Shown here: positions 13,401-24,730 of the stretch, in pieces
Numbering within the stretch: position 1 is the stretch's first letter
How the letters are laid out: each line of letters starts with the position of its first letter
Assembly: GCA_038049695.1 (NCBI GenBank)
Contig: CP142459.1
Coordinates: forward strand, 66,704,001 to 66,768,000
Direction of reading: 5' to 3'
Length of the DNA stretch: 64,000 nt
From: Cinnamomum chago
Lineage: Eukaryota; Streptophyta; Magnoliopsida; Laurales; Lauraceae
Notes under the pieces: generated by a model
Told to the model about the DNA's origin: nothing
Database searches by the model: none
The model's input: only the letters and a program-made list of their open reading frames with translations
Program-made: the position numbers and the translations under genes

Positions 13401-13577
13401 AGATGCGAAACAATATTTTGATATCAATAGTATAGAAAGAGAGATGGATTCAAAACTTGGTTCACTCGACTCGGATTCTATTTGACCGAGTCAAAAAAAG
13501 GGCCCCAGTCCCCTTTTAAAAGTGAATCGGTTGATTCCCATCCTGAGTGTGAGTCGAATGAGTCCCATTGTGATTCA

Positions 13578-13813
13578 TTGTTTTTTTTGTTAGAAAGGAG
13601 GATTATATTAGTAAAAGCAACCAGCTACAGCCAAAGGACAACAGCAGAGACTACAAAACCACAAGCTAGACCAGAGACTAACAGCAAACCAAAACTTTGA
13701 ACAAAAACTGACCCAACAACACCCAGCTTACAATACCTAAAAACAACAACTACAGAAGGCCAGGCAGATGATAGCCTGACCCCAAAGACTAGGAGAATCA
13801 CCAATTGTTCACA
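13578..13813 (-). mobile_element. L1-type LINE 3' end with 13-base target duplication
   Basis: A 236-base insertion flanked on both sides by CCATTGTGATTCA (13565-13577 and 13814-13826), a perfect 13-base direct repeat. The plus strand has a T run right after the left repeat, so the element lies on the minus strand and ends in poly(A). Its last bases before the tail, ACTAATATAATCCTCC, resemble the 3' ends of plant L1 elements. It is truncated far into the 3' untranslated part and codes for nothing. Confidence 0.75.
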
Positions 13814-15839
13814 CCATTGTGATTCAGCTGAGCCCATTTATAAAAGGTTTCTTTGTAAATCAAAGCCAACAGGTGACTCACTCCAACTCGACTCAACTCG
13901 AGAGGGATTGAGTCGCCCGAAGAAGGGGCGAGGGAGAGCAGGGGCGGACCTAGTCGGATCTTGAAAGTTCCCAAAAGTCCAATGGGCCCTACATCATGGC
14001 CCACATGTGTTTAAACAAATGCCCCACGTATGAAAATGTCTTGCTGGCTTTGAGAAATGTTCTTGCATCCAGTTTTTTCCTATACCCGTTCACCTTGAAT
14101 TTGCAGTGATCTTCTATAGGCATTGATTTTGACATAAATTTTGAGTGAAACAGGGTAATGTAAGTTTGAGTTGATTTTTTACGAGAGAAATCAATGTTAG
14201 CATATGTAGTTAAGTATTTTGTGTTTATATGTTTAGATGTAATATATCTTCTCTTATGCTTTTATTTAGGTGAAATATGTCAAGCAAAAAAAAAAAAAAG
14301 ATTTTGGCATTTTCAATTGACCATTATCTGCCCCGCCCAAATGAAAATCAAGGGAGAGCTATACCTATGTCTCCCACAAAATTCTTGGAAAATCCCTTCA
14401 TTTTATAGGAAATTTATAGTTTTTTAATATACCCTGAGTTTTTCTTTTTTATTTAGTGGTCCCCATGGAGAGTTCTTTGGTTCCACCACTGGCCCCAAGT
14501 TTGAGTTTGTAAACCTTGAGAAAAAGAGAGAGAATCTTTATCACTTTCTTAATAGTTTTAATCAATCCAAGGGCTAAAATAATTCCAGTGGCGGTGCCTA
14601 TGAATCATCCTTTATCAAGTCAATGGAATGTGTCATCAAACCATGGGCTAAGCTAAGGATAATATTACACTAATGGCTCAAAATTACTCTATACTCTTCT
14701 CCTTAGTCCTCAATTACATAATTAAGAAATGTTAATTAGAAGCCCTTTCTTTAAAAAATGCAAACTCATGAAAATCCTCTTTCCCTTTTACAAAAGATTT
14801 CCATGAGAAAGCAATCCACCAAATCACATCTATATCTATGTAATATAATGGCAGACCCAAATGGCTATTAAAGCTATTTTCGGTCAATCTCACACCCCAT
14901 TTGTTTGCATTGCACGGCCAGGCCCACTATCATTAGCTTTATCTTATTTATTCGCATGTGGGATTATTTTGGCCTTTGGAGAATGAGAGAGAGCATCTAA
15001 TCATTATATTCTGGTCTGATGAGTCGGGTACACATGGGCCTGAACATGTTGGCTATGGGGGACAATCCCAAATTTGTTTGTCCAGAAACTTTGAGAAAAG
15101 CCTAACTCACACTTATTTTATTTTTATTTTTATTTTCTCATATGTATATACCCATACACTCACACTACCCAGATTTCTATCTAGAGGCCCAGGGATCGAT
15201 CGATAGTGTCGTTATCTAGAGAGACTTATTTCACCAATACATTTGAAGTAAGTCTAAGTGGCTCACCTAAAAAAAAAAACGAAATAAAATAAAATAACCA
15301 GGCCTTTCAAAAGAGGAGAAAAAGGATTTGCACGGGCAAGAGATGCATACGAAGTAAAAAAAAAAAGAGTATCAGAAATTGCGGGTGCACAAACGAATCA
15401 TATGGGTATATGAAATATCAAGGTGATCAAATTATGCTAATCCTTTGTTTTAGGTTTTCTGATGACTTACACAGCTTACAACTTTATTATGATAAAGTTA
15501 AACAATGATTACTTTGTTCGGTGTGTTCAATTAAGACCCGTGCCAATATAAGTTGATAAGTATATGCTTAAGACTTAAATTGATTATGAGTAAGCCATAT
15601 AAACTATAATAATAAAAGAAATGCCAATGAAGGATGGAGCATACGCTATATTCATTGCTGAGTAGACACACTGGAGAATTGCTTTCAACCCATATACACC
15701 TCTGCATCTAATTCTATCTCAAACCACTGAAAACTTTAGAGATGACATAGCCTCATCTTGTTTGAGGGACTCACTTTGGCCCATTTTATGACCGATTTAA
15801 ACCCTTCATATCAGTATTCTTTTTTCTTAGGGATAGCAT

Positions 15840-16205
15840 TAGGGATGTAAATGGGTCTCTGATTACTCGAAGGTTTCCGACCCATTAAAAACCGGATCTG
15901 AGTCCTTATTTAGGATCTTATAAGTAAATGGGTCCGGGTCTAGTTCCACCTTAGTTCGGACCCATGGACCTAAGACCCGACATATTATCTCAATTTTCTA
16001 AAATGTCTCCTAAAAATCATGTTTTTTTAAATATCATTCTCTATTTAGACTCGGACATTCGAATCCAGACCTATCTCATATATGATTTTGGTTTTGGAAT
16101 CAAGAAATCGGTTCCGAGTCCGGATCCGATTCCACCTTCTCTTTAATGATTCCGATTTCGGATCCACCATAGACCCAGACCAGAATTGACCCGTTTACAA
16201 CCCTA
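15840..16205. mobile_element. hAT-type MITE, copy 1
   Basis: A 366-base element starting TAGGGATGTAAATGGGT and ending with the inverse of TAGGGTTGTAAACGGGT, so the terminal inverted repeats match at 15 of 17 positions. The flanks are GATAGCAT (15832-15839) and ATTAGCAT (16206-16213), 6 of 8 matching, a decayed 8-base target duplication. A related copy of nearly equal length lies at 45107-45467. The interior is full of GGATCC-like and TTCGGA-like words and has no coding capacity. Confidence 0.75.
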
Positions 16206-19200
16206 ATTAGCATTCACTCAAATTTGAATCTAACCAAATGTTGTAAGCTTAATCATGAAAAATCGATATTCTTCGAACTTTGTAGAAAAGATAGGATTTA
16301 AACAACCCTTGGACCTTTCAAGTAACATTTTTCATCGTAAAAAGCACAAGATAGCGTAGTGATAAGGGTGTCACCGCATTGTGACCAAAAATGCTGTTGT
16401 GGACTTGGCTAGTTTAAGAATAAGATTAGTGTATGGCTGGCTGGCATGTGCTCAAAGTAATTGGGCATTGCAATGTTTGAATTCGTCTAATGGTTTAGAC
16501 TTTAGATCATGTGAAGTTTGGAGATCTCATGGAGAGATCGAGATCTTTTTAATGGTGTACTAAGAAAGTGGAAGAGACGTTATGTTGGCGTTGAAAGATG
16601 CTTAAGCACGTGAATGACGACAACCATGTCTCTGCCCGTGCTTTTTGGAATTTAAGAGCCTTCACAGTGATGTCCAACTCCAAGTGCCGGTGGGCCCCAC
16701 ATATTTTCACATGGCAGGTTTCCATAGCCGGTGGGCCCCACCACTCTAACCTTTCGGTCTGTACCGCCTATAATTAAAACCCAATAAGGGCCTTCACGAC
16801 TCACTATAGCAGACTGTGACACCATCTCACGCGTAGTGCACATCTATGGCTCTTGGAAATGGATCCCGTGTAACACGGTATTTCTAAATTTTACATCAAT
16901 TCAACTTTTTTCCACCATTGAGTTGATTGTTTGATGACCATAAAAAAAGTTTAGGTTGATGTAATGTTTTAAAGATAACCCCTTATTGGGGGCGGGGCCC
17001 ATTTACATCCATACGGGGACGGATGCACCCGTCCGACCTCGGACCACTTCCAAAACCATAATAAAAATTCTAACTCTATTTTGAGATTTACATTAAAAGT
17101 CCTGTATCACCTCCTAAAACTTACATGAAAACTATAGGTTTGTTGCAAAAACCCAATTACCAGTTTGGGTCCACACACCAAGAACCCCTATTGAAATCTC
17201 CACACCATTTCTCTGAGATGATCTGAAATTCATTCCCACTGTACTGGACTGGTCGGTCGTACATCCGCATGGACAAAGTGTTCGTTGAGGCCCTTGGGAT
17301 GATAGAAGCCTTTCTGCTTTTTTTTTTTTATATAGATTAAGCAAATCCAATTGTTCATGTTCTACTCCTACTCTCCTAGCAACAAAACAAAAAAAAACCC
17401 AATTGATCATGAGCTCTTTGTGAAAGGATGCTGGAATGAATGTCTCACTGATTTGATAAAATTATCTATACTGTACAATTATTGGGCTGGATGGGACATG
17501 CATGTGGCTTCTACAGTGGTCAAAGGACAGAAGGTGTTAAAAAAGAATGAGGCAAAGGTGTGGGATGTTGAATGGAAGACTTCTGAGTTAGGTTGTAAAA
17601 TAGTAAGTAATAGTGTTATGTATGAGTCTGTTCCCATGACCTCTCCATTTGTCTGCTATTATTTGTGTTTGAGTGTGCCTGGAATTTTGCAATGTAGCAA
17701 CAGTTGTCATGAGTAGCTGGAGGAAATGAGAATAGATTCATTGCAAGATGGACTTTGGAACTATCTATCTTCTTAACATTGCTTTCACTTAAATAAATCA
17801 TGTATCTGTTCTATTTCTTTCAGTAGTTTACACAAAGCAGAGTTGACACTGGATTTGGACGATGGTTTAAATTAATGACTATGATGTAATTGTTCATTGC
17901 ATGCTCATTTTGATAGTCACCATTATTGTTATATTATTATAAAGGTCCAAAACATAAAAGTTTTGTAAAATGTAAAAGAATTTATATCCATTCTTACACA
18001 GAGACGCCATCATCATCATCCTCATCATCAAGCCATCATTATATTTAATTTGCTTGTCTCTGAATGTTACAAAAGGCTCCTAAAAATGAAGATTTTCGAA
18101 AGTTCAGTTTATTAGAGTTTTCAAAAAAGTTTTTTTGAAGTCAACAACTGATTTAACTGGAATTATTTGAATCATTAATATAATAGTTTTGACCTTCCAC
18201 ATTGTCAAACCAAGATTTAGATACCCTCTAATGAATTCGTATTGAAACATTAAGTGCCTATTGGGAATTCTTGTTGTTAGCAATTTCTAACAATATGTCA
18301 GCAATTGTTCTTCAGTTTTTGAAACTTTCAACTTGGTTTGCATCTTCCCCAAATACTCAAGGGCCTTTTGCTTTGCAAAATTCTTATCGGGGTTCTCAAA
18401 TATTTGGTTTCTAAGATGATCAAAAGTATCTAAGCATTTGTGATTACATATAGAGAATAACATTTGCAATTATAAGATATCCTTTGACCAAATAGGCTTC
18501 TATGAGTGTATTTGTGTCACGAAAGGATTTTTTAGAGGGACAAAAACTTTGTAGTTCACCAATTAGTTGTTCGAAGGGACACATTTTCTTGCTGAAAAGA
18601 AAAAAAAATTGATTTTTCTCGAGACAGGAGATTTCAATGTCCTATGAAATAAGTAGAAATGTAAAATTCCTCTCTCCCTTGCAAGCAACAAGTCCTATTA
18701 ACGTTGTGCAGACTACCCCACAGCCATGCTATTAATTTTCAGGGGAAGAGTTGTTGGTCGGCATTGGTCAATCAATATGTGTATTAAACTGTGTACTGCC
18801 TCCATGTCATATTCTGTAGCTGGTCCCAACCTCCATCAAGGCATCAACTTTCTGAGAGCGGTGTGTATGATGAATGGTACAAAGTTTCCCTGGTTTTAGA
18901 TCACAGCTTCAAACCCAAATCACTGGTATATTTTCTCCCTTAAGTAAACAAAGGCTTAAGTTTTAAGAAAAACTACTATCAATAACCGGCATCATGACCA
19001 TTGATGCTCATGGGCCAAATTGTTCAGGGGCCATATCCTAGCTCAGCCTGCAATGGGTTGGATTTAGACTAGTTTTTATGACCTTGAATTGGGCTCAGGC
19101 CTATTTCTAGCCCAATTGTTCAATGGGCCATGCCTCTTATCAATATATGATAAAACCCGGCCCGCCACAGCCCGATATATATTCAACACAAAGGCAGTGT

Positions 19201-21001
19201 AAGTTGTATCCATGCTTAAATATTAGGCTCAATAACTAAATGGGCTGGCTCGCTTGATTCTTGGCCTGCCCAACCTAGCCCATCCATACCTTTAGTATAA
19301 GGTGATACATACCAATTTCAACCCTAGTTCTAAACCAGAGTTGTCATGCTTAAAGGCCACTTAGGAATCTGTTAGAGTGAATTGTGATGTGATCAAGTCA
19401 TACATTTGAATCGTTTGTTAATGCGTTCCCGTTTTTGCTCTTTATTAGGCTATCAGTTAGCAGTGCACTCATGGTCATGGATTTTATTTCTTATTTCTTG
19501 TTTCTGTTTCTGTTTCTACTTTATAGAGATAGTAAAAACAAAATGTCACACCTGAACAATTTGGTAGTTAAGAAAAAGATGATTCTTCCTAATGCTCTTA
19601 ACATTGTCCAACAGATTCGGTCAACCTTAGACTATAATCATGGTTATAAAACACAGTTTTGGACATGCTGTTGGCCAAAGTTGAAGCCTTAACATATCGG
19701 CTTATACATTGGTTGTTTCAATGAGAATTTCCTTCCTGTAATCATCCTTACATGAGCACCACAATCTGTTTTTGGGCAAGTGAGGACCCTATGAACCATC
19801 ATCCATCCAAGCCTGTCACACACCACACCTGTCCTAAATGTCATCGGATCCCATTGGTTTTACACGAATCCGAAGGGGACCTATCGTTGGATTGAAATCC
19901 AAAAAAAGACCGACTTGAGGGTTATTGATCAAAAGGTTAGGATTATTTGATGGGCTCGAAGTTTTCCACCCAAGTCTGCCCATCCAGAACTTTTGATCCT
20001 TTCTTTCGCTTGATTTCTATGGCCCAAGTGGGCCTTACAAGGGTGTGCATGTGGAGCACACGGATGATGTGTGCACCGATTCGTTTATTTCTTAAAAAAA
20101 AAGGGAAAAAAGAAAAAAGAAAAAAAGAAAACCTATTTGGTGCTAGAGATATTTTATTAAGATAAGAGGGTACAAAAACAGAACCAAATACCTCTACATC
20201 AGTCAGTCACTCAGGCATTTACGAAACGTAAGAAAACTAAAACTAAAAGCTAACTACTTGCTTTCAAAAGCCCTTAACACACAAGAACTCACTTTCATTC
20301 TTTTTTTATTACCTTCTTGGCTTATGTATTAGACCGAATTCATACGATTTCTAAAAAGGATTACTGATTTTTAACTTTTTGAGGAATCCTTCATCAGTGG
20401 TTGTGAATGATAGACATTTTAAACTTTTTTCGACCTCAGGTCCTATGAGAATAAGTAAGAAAGATTGAGAACTAAAACCATCTAATTTGATTAGTTTTCA
20501 TTAGCCATGAGATGATCATCTTAGGGTACAGGATCATTTAAAGTGAATTGGTGAGGTGTAAGAAAAAGTGGAAGTTCACTGCATGGAGAGCATTTCTTCC
20601 CGTTGGAATAAAAAGAAGCTGTCATGGTGAGCATTATCAATGACGAAAGCTGAATAGAGTTTACTAATTACACCATTTATTTATAGGATTTAACATGCTC
20701 CCACATTCCTTAATACAGTAAACCATGGTATGCTGCCGTCAGTTTTGGTGCTGACTGCAGTTAATTTTCTGATTTAGCTCATAGCTATCGGACCTGTGAA
20801 ACACCATTTGTTTTTTCATGGGTTGGACAAAACTTCATTCCATACATAGATTCAACTTGAAATTGGTCATCTCTAAAATATAGTTGAGATAGGGACCATC
20901 AGGTGAAATTACTATCTGTTGGGGTGAAAATTTGAGCAGTTGCCTAAATATTTTAAGCAACTGTATGAGTAAGTTGATTTGCATCAGCGAAAGGTAAGCT
21001 A

Positions 21002-21094
21002 TTTTTTTTTATTTTTTTTGCTATCGAGAGTTTTCAATTCTTTGGACTGGATTAATCCCTTCAGGCCAGAGGGAAGCCGGGTAAACTCTCATGT
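21002..21094 (-). repeat. SINE 3' module, copy B (5'-truncated)
   Basis: On the minus strand the order is GAGAGTTTACCCGGCTTCCC, then GGGATTAATCCAGTCC, then a short A-rich tail (T-rich at 21002-21020 on the plus strand). This matches the 3' part of copies A, C and D. The tRNA-like head is missing. An RTE tail in the same orientation follows within 75 bases. Confidence 0.6.
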
Positions 21095-21167
21095 CATTAT
21101 CAAATAACAGAGCAACATCATTTTCGTCGTATTCCACCGAGCTAAGTTGTAAAAAAAATACTATTGT

Positions 21168-21260
21168 AGTCGTCGTCATCATCATCAAAACTTTGTCCCA
21201 ACTATATAGGGGTCTAGATTTATTTTTACTAGCTCCATTCAAGCTCTCATAGGCCTACCT
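21168..21260 (-). mobile_element. RTE-type LINE 3' end
   Basis: On the minus strand this reads CCAAAGAGGTAGGCCTATG and later TAGTTGGGACAAAG followed by GATGATGATGACGACGAC, the characteristic ending of plant RTE elements. Only the tail is present. The border with the neighbouring SINE piece is not clear. Confidence 0.5.
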
Positions 21261-21900
21261 CTTTGGCCGTATGTTGGACATGTCCAAACTATCTCAAATT
21301 TATGAATAATAATATAGTAATTACTTTTTACTTATTTATTTCCATGTTTGTAAACCAAGAGGCTGATCTGATGAAGCCTTATTCCAAGCCAGAAGATTTT
21401 GAACATACCCATATTTAATTCTATTTAGTAAGGATCTCTTGAATATCAATGCAACGTACCACTGGATATAAATGGGTCTCCAGACCATTTAAAATTTGAT
21501 TTCAGGCCTTCCAACGGATGAGCTTTTATGACAGATACAACATTCACAAGTATTTTTTTTTTACATTTTTTGGAATCACAGAGAAAGATATAGCCCCAAA
21601 TTTGATCAAGATTTTCATGATTTCTAGTGTAGTTTTTGAAATTCTTCAACCCATTGTCACTTAAAATTGGTAAACACTGAAACTTGTACAGAATCTTTTT
21701 AATACTCTTTGCACCAATATTAATACTATATCAATCCATCAGTGTTGGTATATTTCTTTTTAATGAACCATCAATTCTTTTCTAACCCTAAGGATTGTCC
21801 GAATAGTCAAAACCACAGTTCCTCACTCTTCTGGGGTTAGAGGTCTTGGTATCAATTCTCGGTTCCTCCTTTTCTAAGAATCAAAAGTTGAGTCCACTGG

Positions 21901-22018
21901 TGCTACCACCTAAGGGCCAAATGAGTGTTTACCCGGCTTCTCTCTGGGCCCGGAGGGATTAGTCCAGCCCAAATAATTGAGAACCCTCCGATAACAAAAA
22001 AAATAAAAAATAAAAAAC
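21901..22018 (+). repeat. SINE 3' module, copy C
   Basis: Contains GTGTTTACCCGGCTTC, GGAGGGATTAGTCCAGCCC and TTGAGAACCCTCCGATAAC followed by an A-rich tail. The DNA upstream of the module (about 21830-21900) does not resemble the heads of copies A or D, so the shared part is the 3' module only. Confidence 0.55.
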
Positions 22019-23354
22019 ACCAATTCCTTTCTTGAAATTAGTCCCCAAGTCCAAATGGATGTTAAAATATTCAACTCAAGGAGAGAGAGAGATTGAGATT
22101 GTTGTTATTTATTTATTAATTTGTAACAAAATGAGAAAGTGATGGAGGGATATTTAATTGGTGCAAGCATGCCTGTTGGGTGGGTCTTGTTAAATATAGT
22201 TATAAAGTATGTGGTCATGATCACATGCAGCCCATGAGGGGGCCGGTTAGGCTCACCTCATTCATCTCAGGCACTCACTCCCATCATGTCCGTGAGGGGT
22301 CATCATCCCCACCTGAATTGTCCTCCTCTTCCTCTTCCACAATAAATTAACTCATCAACCATACAATAGCCCCATGTAATATAATTTGTTGCCCCTTTCC
22401 TAATTAGTTTTTTTAACCCTCTCCACATGCTGAAGCCACCTAAGAAAAGGTTGACCCCAGAGATAGAAACAAGATTCAATAGTTATATAGCCTCCAGCAC
22501 TAATGGTTGATAATTAATAATAATAATAAAAAAAATAGTGAAAGTCTTATTTATTATATATATATATATATTTATGTAAGGTAAGCACTCACACACCCAC
22601 ACACACTCATACAAGATCTTTACCATCGGAGTTACAATCAGGGATTGATTTTTGGTCATTTCCTCCCAAGAAAGGTACCTCACCAAGTGAAAATTATATG
22701 GACTCAATCTTTGCTTAATCTTAGCCATGCAAATTAAATGCCCCCCATAAATCTCAACATTTAATTTATAAAAGTAATATATATGATTGAATAATGTTTT
22801 CACACATTGATTAATTAAATAATATATAATCTAAACAAGATTTTTACCTTCATTAGTAAGTATTTTGTACAGTCCATCCCCAAAAGCAGGATATCTAAAT
22901 TAAAGACATAAATCAAAAGTCCTAGGGTCCACAAAGGGTTATGAAAGGAGAAAGTACTCCATGTATTTAAAATTAGATAAATTTCAGGCCACTACATTTT
23001 CAAGGAAAGATGTGGAGAGGGGCATTTTATATGGCTGGCTTTGGATGAAAGAATGGGAGGCCCATGTGAGAAATGTAATAGTCAACTCCATGTAAACTCC
23101 AAGGACGGCATCCACGTAAACTCCTCATCATCATCCTTCTTTGTCTTTGTTGTTGTTATTTGTGAAAGAGATGCTAGAGGGGCATATGATGTGAGGTGAT
23201 CCAAACCGTTCATCAAGTAGTTCCCACCTTTGATGGATCACCTAAAAGACAGCTAACATAGATATTTACACTGCCAATGCCTTTCACATTTTGAAAATGG
23301 CAATTGGGTTTTGATAAACATTTCATTACTTCTGTATCAATCCTTCAACAGTAT

Positions 23355-23470
23355 AAATCTCTCACATTGATAGTGAATATCTAAAAAATAGAGAATACTA
23401 CTTCAGTATATGAGTTTCTTTAATCAATTGCATTAACAGTGGAAATCTCTCACATTGATAGTGAATATCT
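23355..23470. repeat. Direct repeat with 88-base period
   Basis: The 28-base word starting AAATCTCTCACATTG and ending GAATATCT occurs at 23355-23382 and again at 23443-23470, with partly similar DNA between the copies. This looks like a local tandem duplication that has diverged outside the core. Confidence 0.8.
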
Positions 23471-23527
23471 CAAAAACATTGAATATGACTTTAATATATA
23501 GTTTTTTCAAATTTGGATAGATGAGAG

Positions 23528-23726
23528 GTTTTTTTTTTTTTTTTGATAACGCAACTAAGGGGTTTGAAACCCAATTGGGAGCTCACACACGCAAAAGATA
23601 ACTCATACAAATGGGAAAAAAGCCCACACAAATACGGAAAGAGTTGGCGTAGCCGGGGTTTGAACTCTGGATAGCCAAGTAAGAACTACCACTCCTTACC
23701 ACTCGAGTAACGAGCCGTTCTCATGA
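23528..23726 (-). mobile_element. tRNA-derived SINE with poly(A) tail
   Basis: On the minus strand the element starts with TACTCGAGTGGTAAGGAG, a good A box of tRNA-Ser/Leu type, followed by AGAGTTCAAACCCCGG, a good B box. It ends in a poly(A) tail that appears as the T run at 23529-23546 on the plus strand. ATGAGAG is present on both sides (23521-23527 and 23727-23733), a short candidate target duplication. Its length of about 200 bases fits a plant SINE. Its head and body differ from the SINE family at 23917. Confidence 0.7.
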
Positions 23727-23916
23727 ATGAGAGTTTGAGACTCCATATTAGGTAATATTGGCCTACACAAATACAAGAAATATTGTTGAGCTTCATTATT
23801 TTTCATGTTTTGAATTGTGGGAGATTTTCACTTACATTGAGTTCTCTCATCTGAATAACACAAATCAAATCTTTTCCATCTTAAAATGGGTTTTCTCACA
23901 TTTATTTTCTCAACTA

Positions 23917-24115
23917 CAAACATCTCAGTTGGCTTAAGACCGCGGTTTGCACCCGGAGTTTGTAAGTTCGAAGCTATACTACCACACTGGGGTTATAGAA
24001 GAGTTTACCCGACTTCCCTCTATCCCTCTAGTCCAAGAGGAATTAGTCCAGTCCGAAGGATTGAGAACCTCTGATTGCAAAAATAATAATAATAATAAAT
24101 AAATAAATAAATAAA
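23917..24115 (+). repeat. tRNA-derived SINE, copy D
   Basis: The head contains ATCTCAGTTGGCTTAAGACC (A-box region) and GTAAGTTCGAAGC (B box). The 3' module has CACACTGGGGTTATAG, GTTTACCCGACTTCCC, GGAATTAGTCCAGTCCG and TTGAGAACCTCTGATTGC, followed by an AAT/AAAT-rich tail. Head and tail correspond to copy A at 2959. Confidence 0.6.
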
Positions 24116-24544
24116 AATCTAAAAAAGTTATTATCATTAAGCAAATAAAAGCCCAAGCAACAAATATTCCCAAGCATGGAATGCATGTCCAAAACAAACC
24201 AAACTCTCTCCAAAAACAAAACCAACGCATCCAGAAAGACCTCATCCAACCTCCAAAGCGAAAGAAAGCCAAGGATATCTAACCTCAGAAAAGCAAGAGA
24301 AAGCCAAGAAAGAGGGGATTTCTAATCATAGTATGGAAAAAGAAAATTAGGAAAATGTAGAGAGTAGGTAAAGGTGATGCCTTTTGCTAGCAGTTTCTGT
24401 GTCCATCATCTTCCTCCACGACTCTCTTTACTCTACAAATTGCAATCATCATTTCTTCCTCTTTCCTTGTTTGGCTCAATTGGGTCGCTCCCATTTCCCT
24501 TTCCGTTTTCTTCCCCACACTACTAAACACCAACAAAAGAGGAA

Positions 24545-24555
24545 TATATAAATAG
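24545..24555 (+). promoter_or_regulatory. TATA box of the USP-kinase gene
   Basis: TATATAAATAG lies 176 bases upstream of the start codon at 24731. A transcription start about 30 bases downstream would give a leader of about 150 bases. No other strong TATA element is seen nearby. Confidence 0.6.
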
Positions 24556-24730
24556 CTTGCTCCATTCGTTTCTTACCCATTCTGCATTTTCCAGGGAAAC
24601 TTATTATAGAAAGAGAAAACAAGAAAACAAGGAAAGGGGTAGAAAGATTTCTATGCTCTTGTTTCATGAAGAGAGGAGGAGAGGAAATGGATGTTTGAGA
24701 TTTGAGGAAGAAGAGAGAAGGGTATAGCAG

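Larger units (their letters stand above)
9431..24540. other. 15-kb intergenic region without a supported gene
   Basis: This stretch separates the MADS gene from the USP-kinase gene. Open frames inside it are short, are not supported by splice sites or recognisable protein motifs, and lie in AT-rich or repeat-derived DNA. The parts that can be explained are listed separately: a 40-base tandem duplication, an L1 tail, a hAT-type MITE, an RTE tail and SINE-like copies. The stretches 10540-11345 and 18990-19300 are rich in GGGCC and GGCCC words and look like old transposon DNA that I cannot assign. From about 24400 the sequence becomes the promoter and leader of the kinase gene. Confidence 0.6.

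Noticed and set aside
13939-14491. Possible hAT-type element starting CAGGGGCGGACC and ending with the inverse of CAGTGGTGGAACC
   Set aside because: The flanking eight bases do not match and the terminal repeats agree only partly, so the borders may be a coincidence of two unrelated elements.
17351-17716. 121-codon open frame
   Set aside because: No recognisable domain, no supporting splice sites, AT-rich intergenic context; likely chance.
20090-20310. Possible L1 tail on the minus strand (AATAAAATATCTC near the end)
   Set aside because: The expected A tail is missing: the sequence after it on that strand is T-rich, and no target duplication was found.
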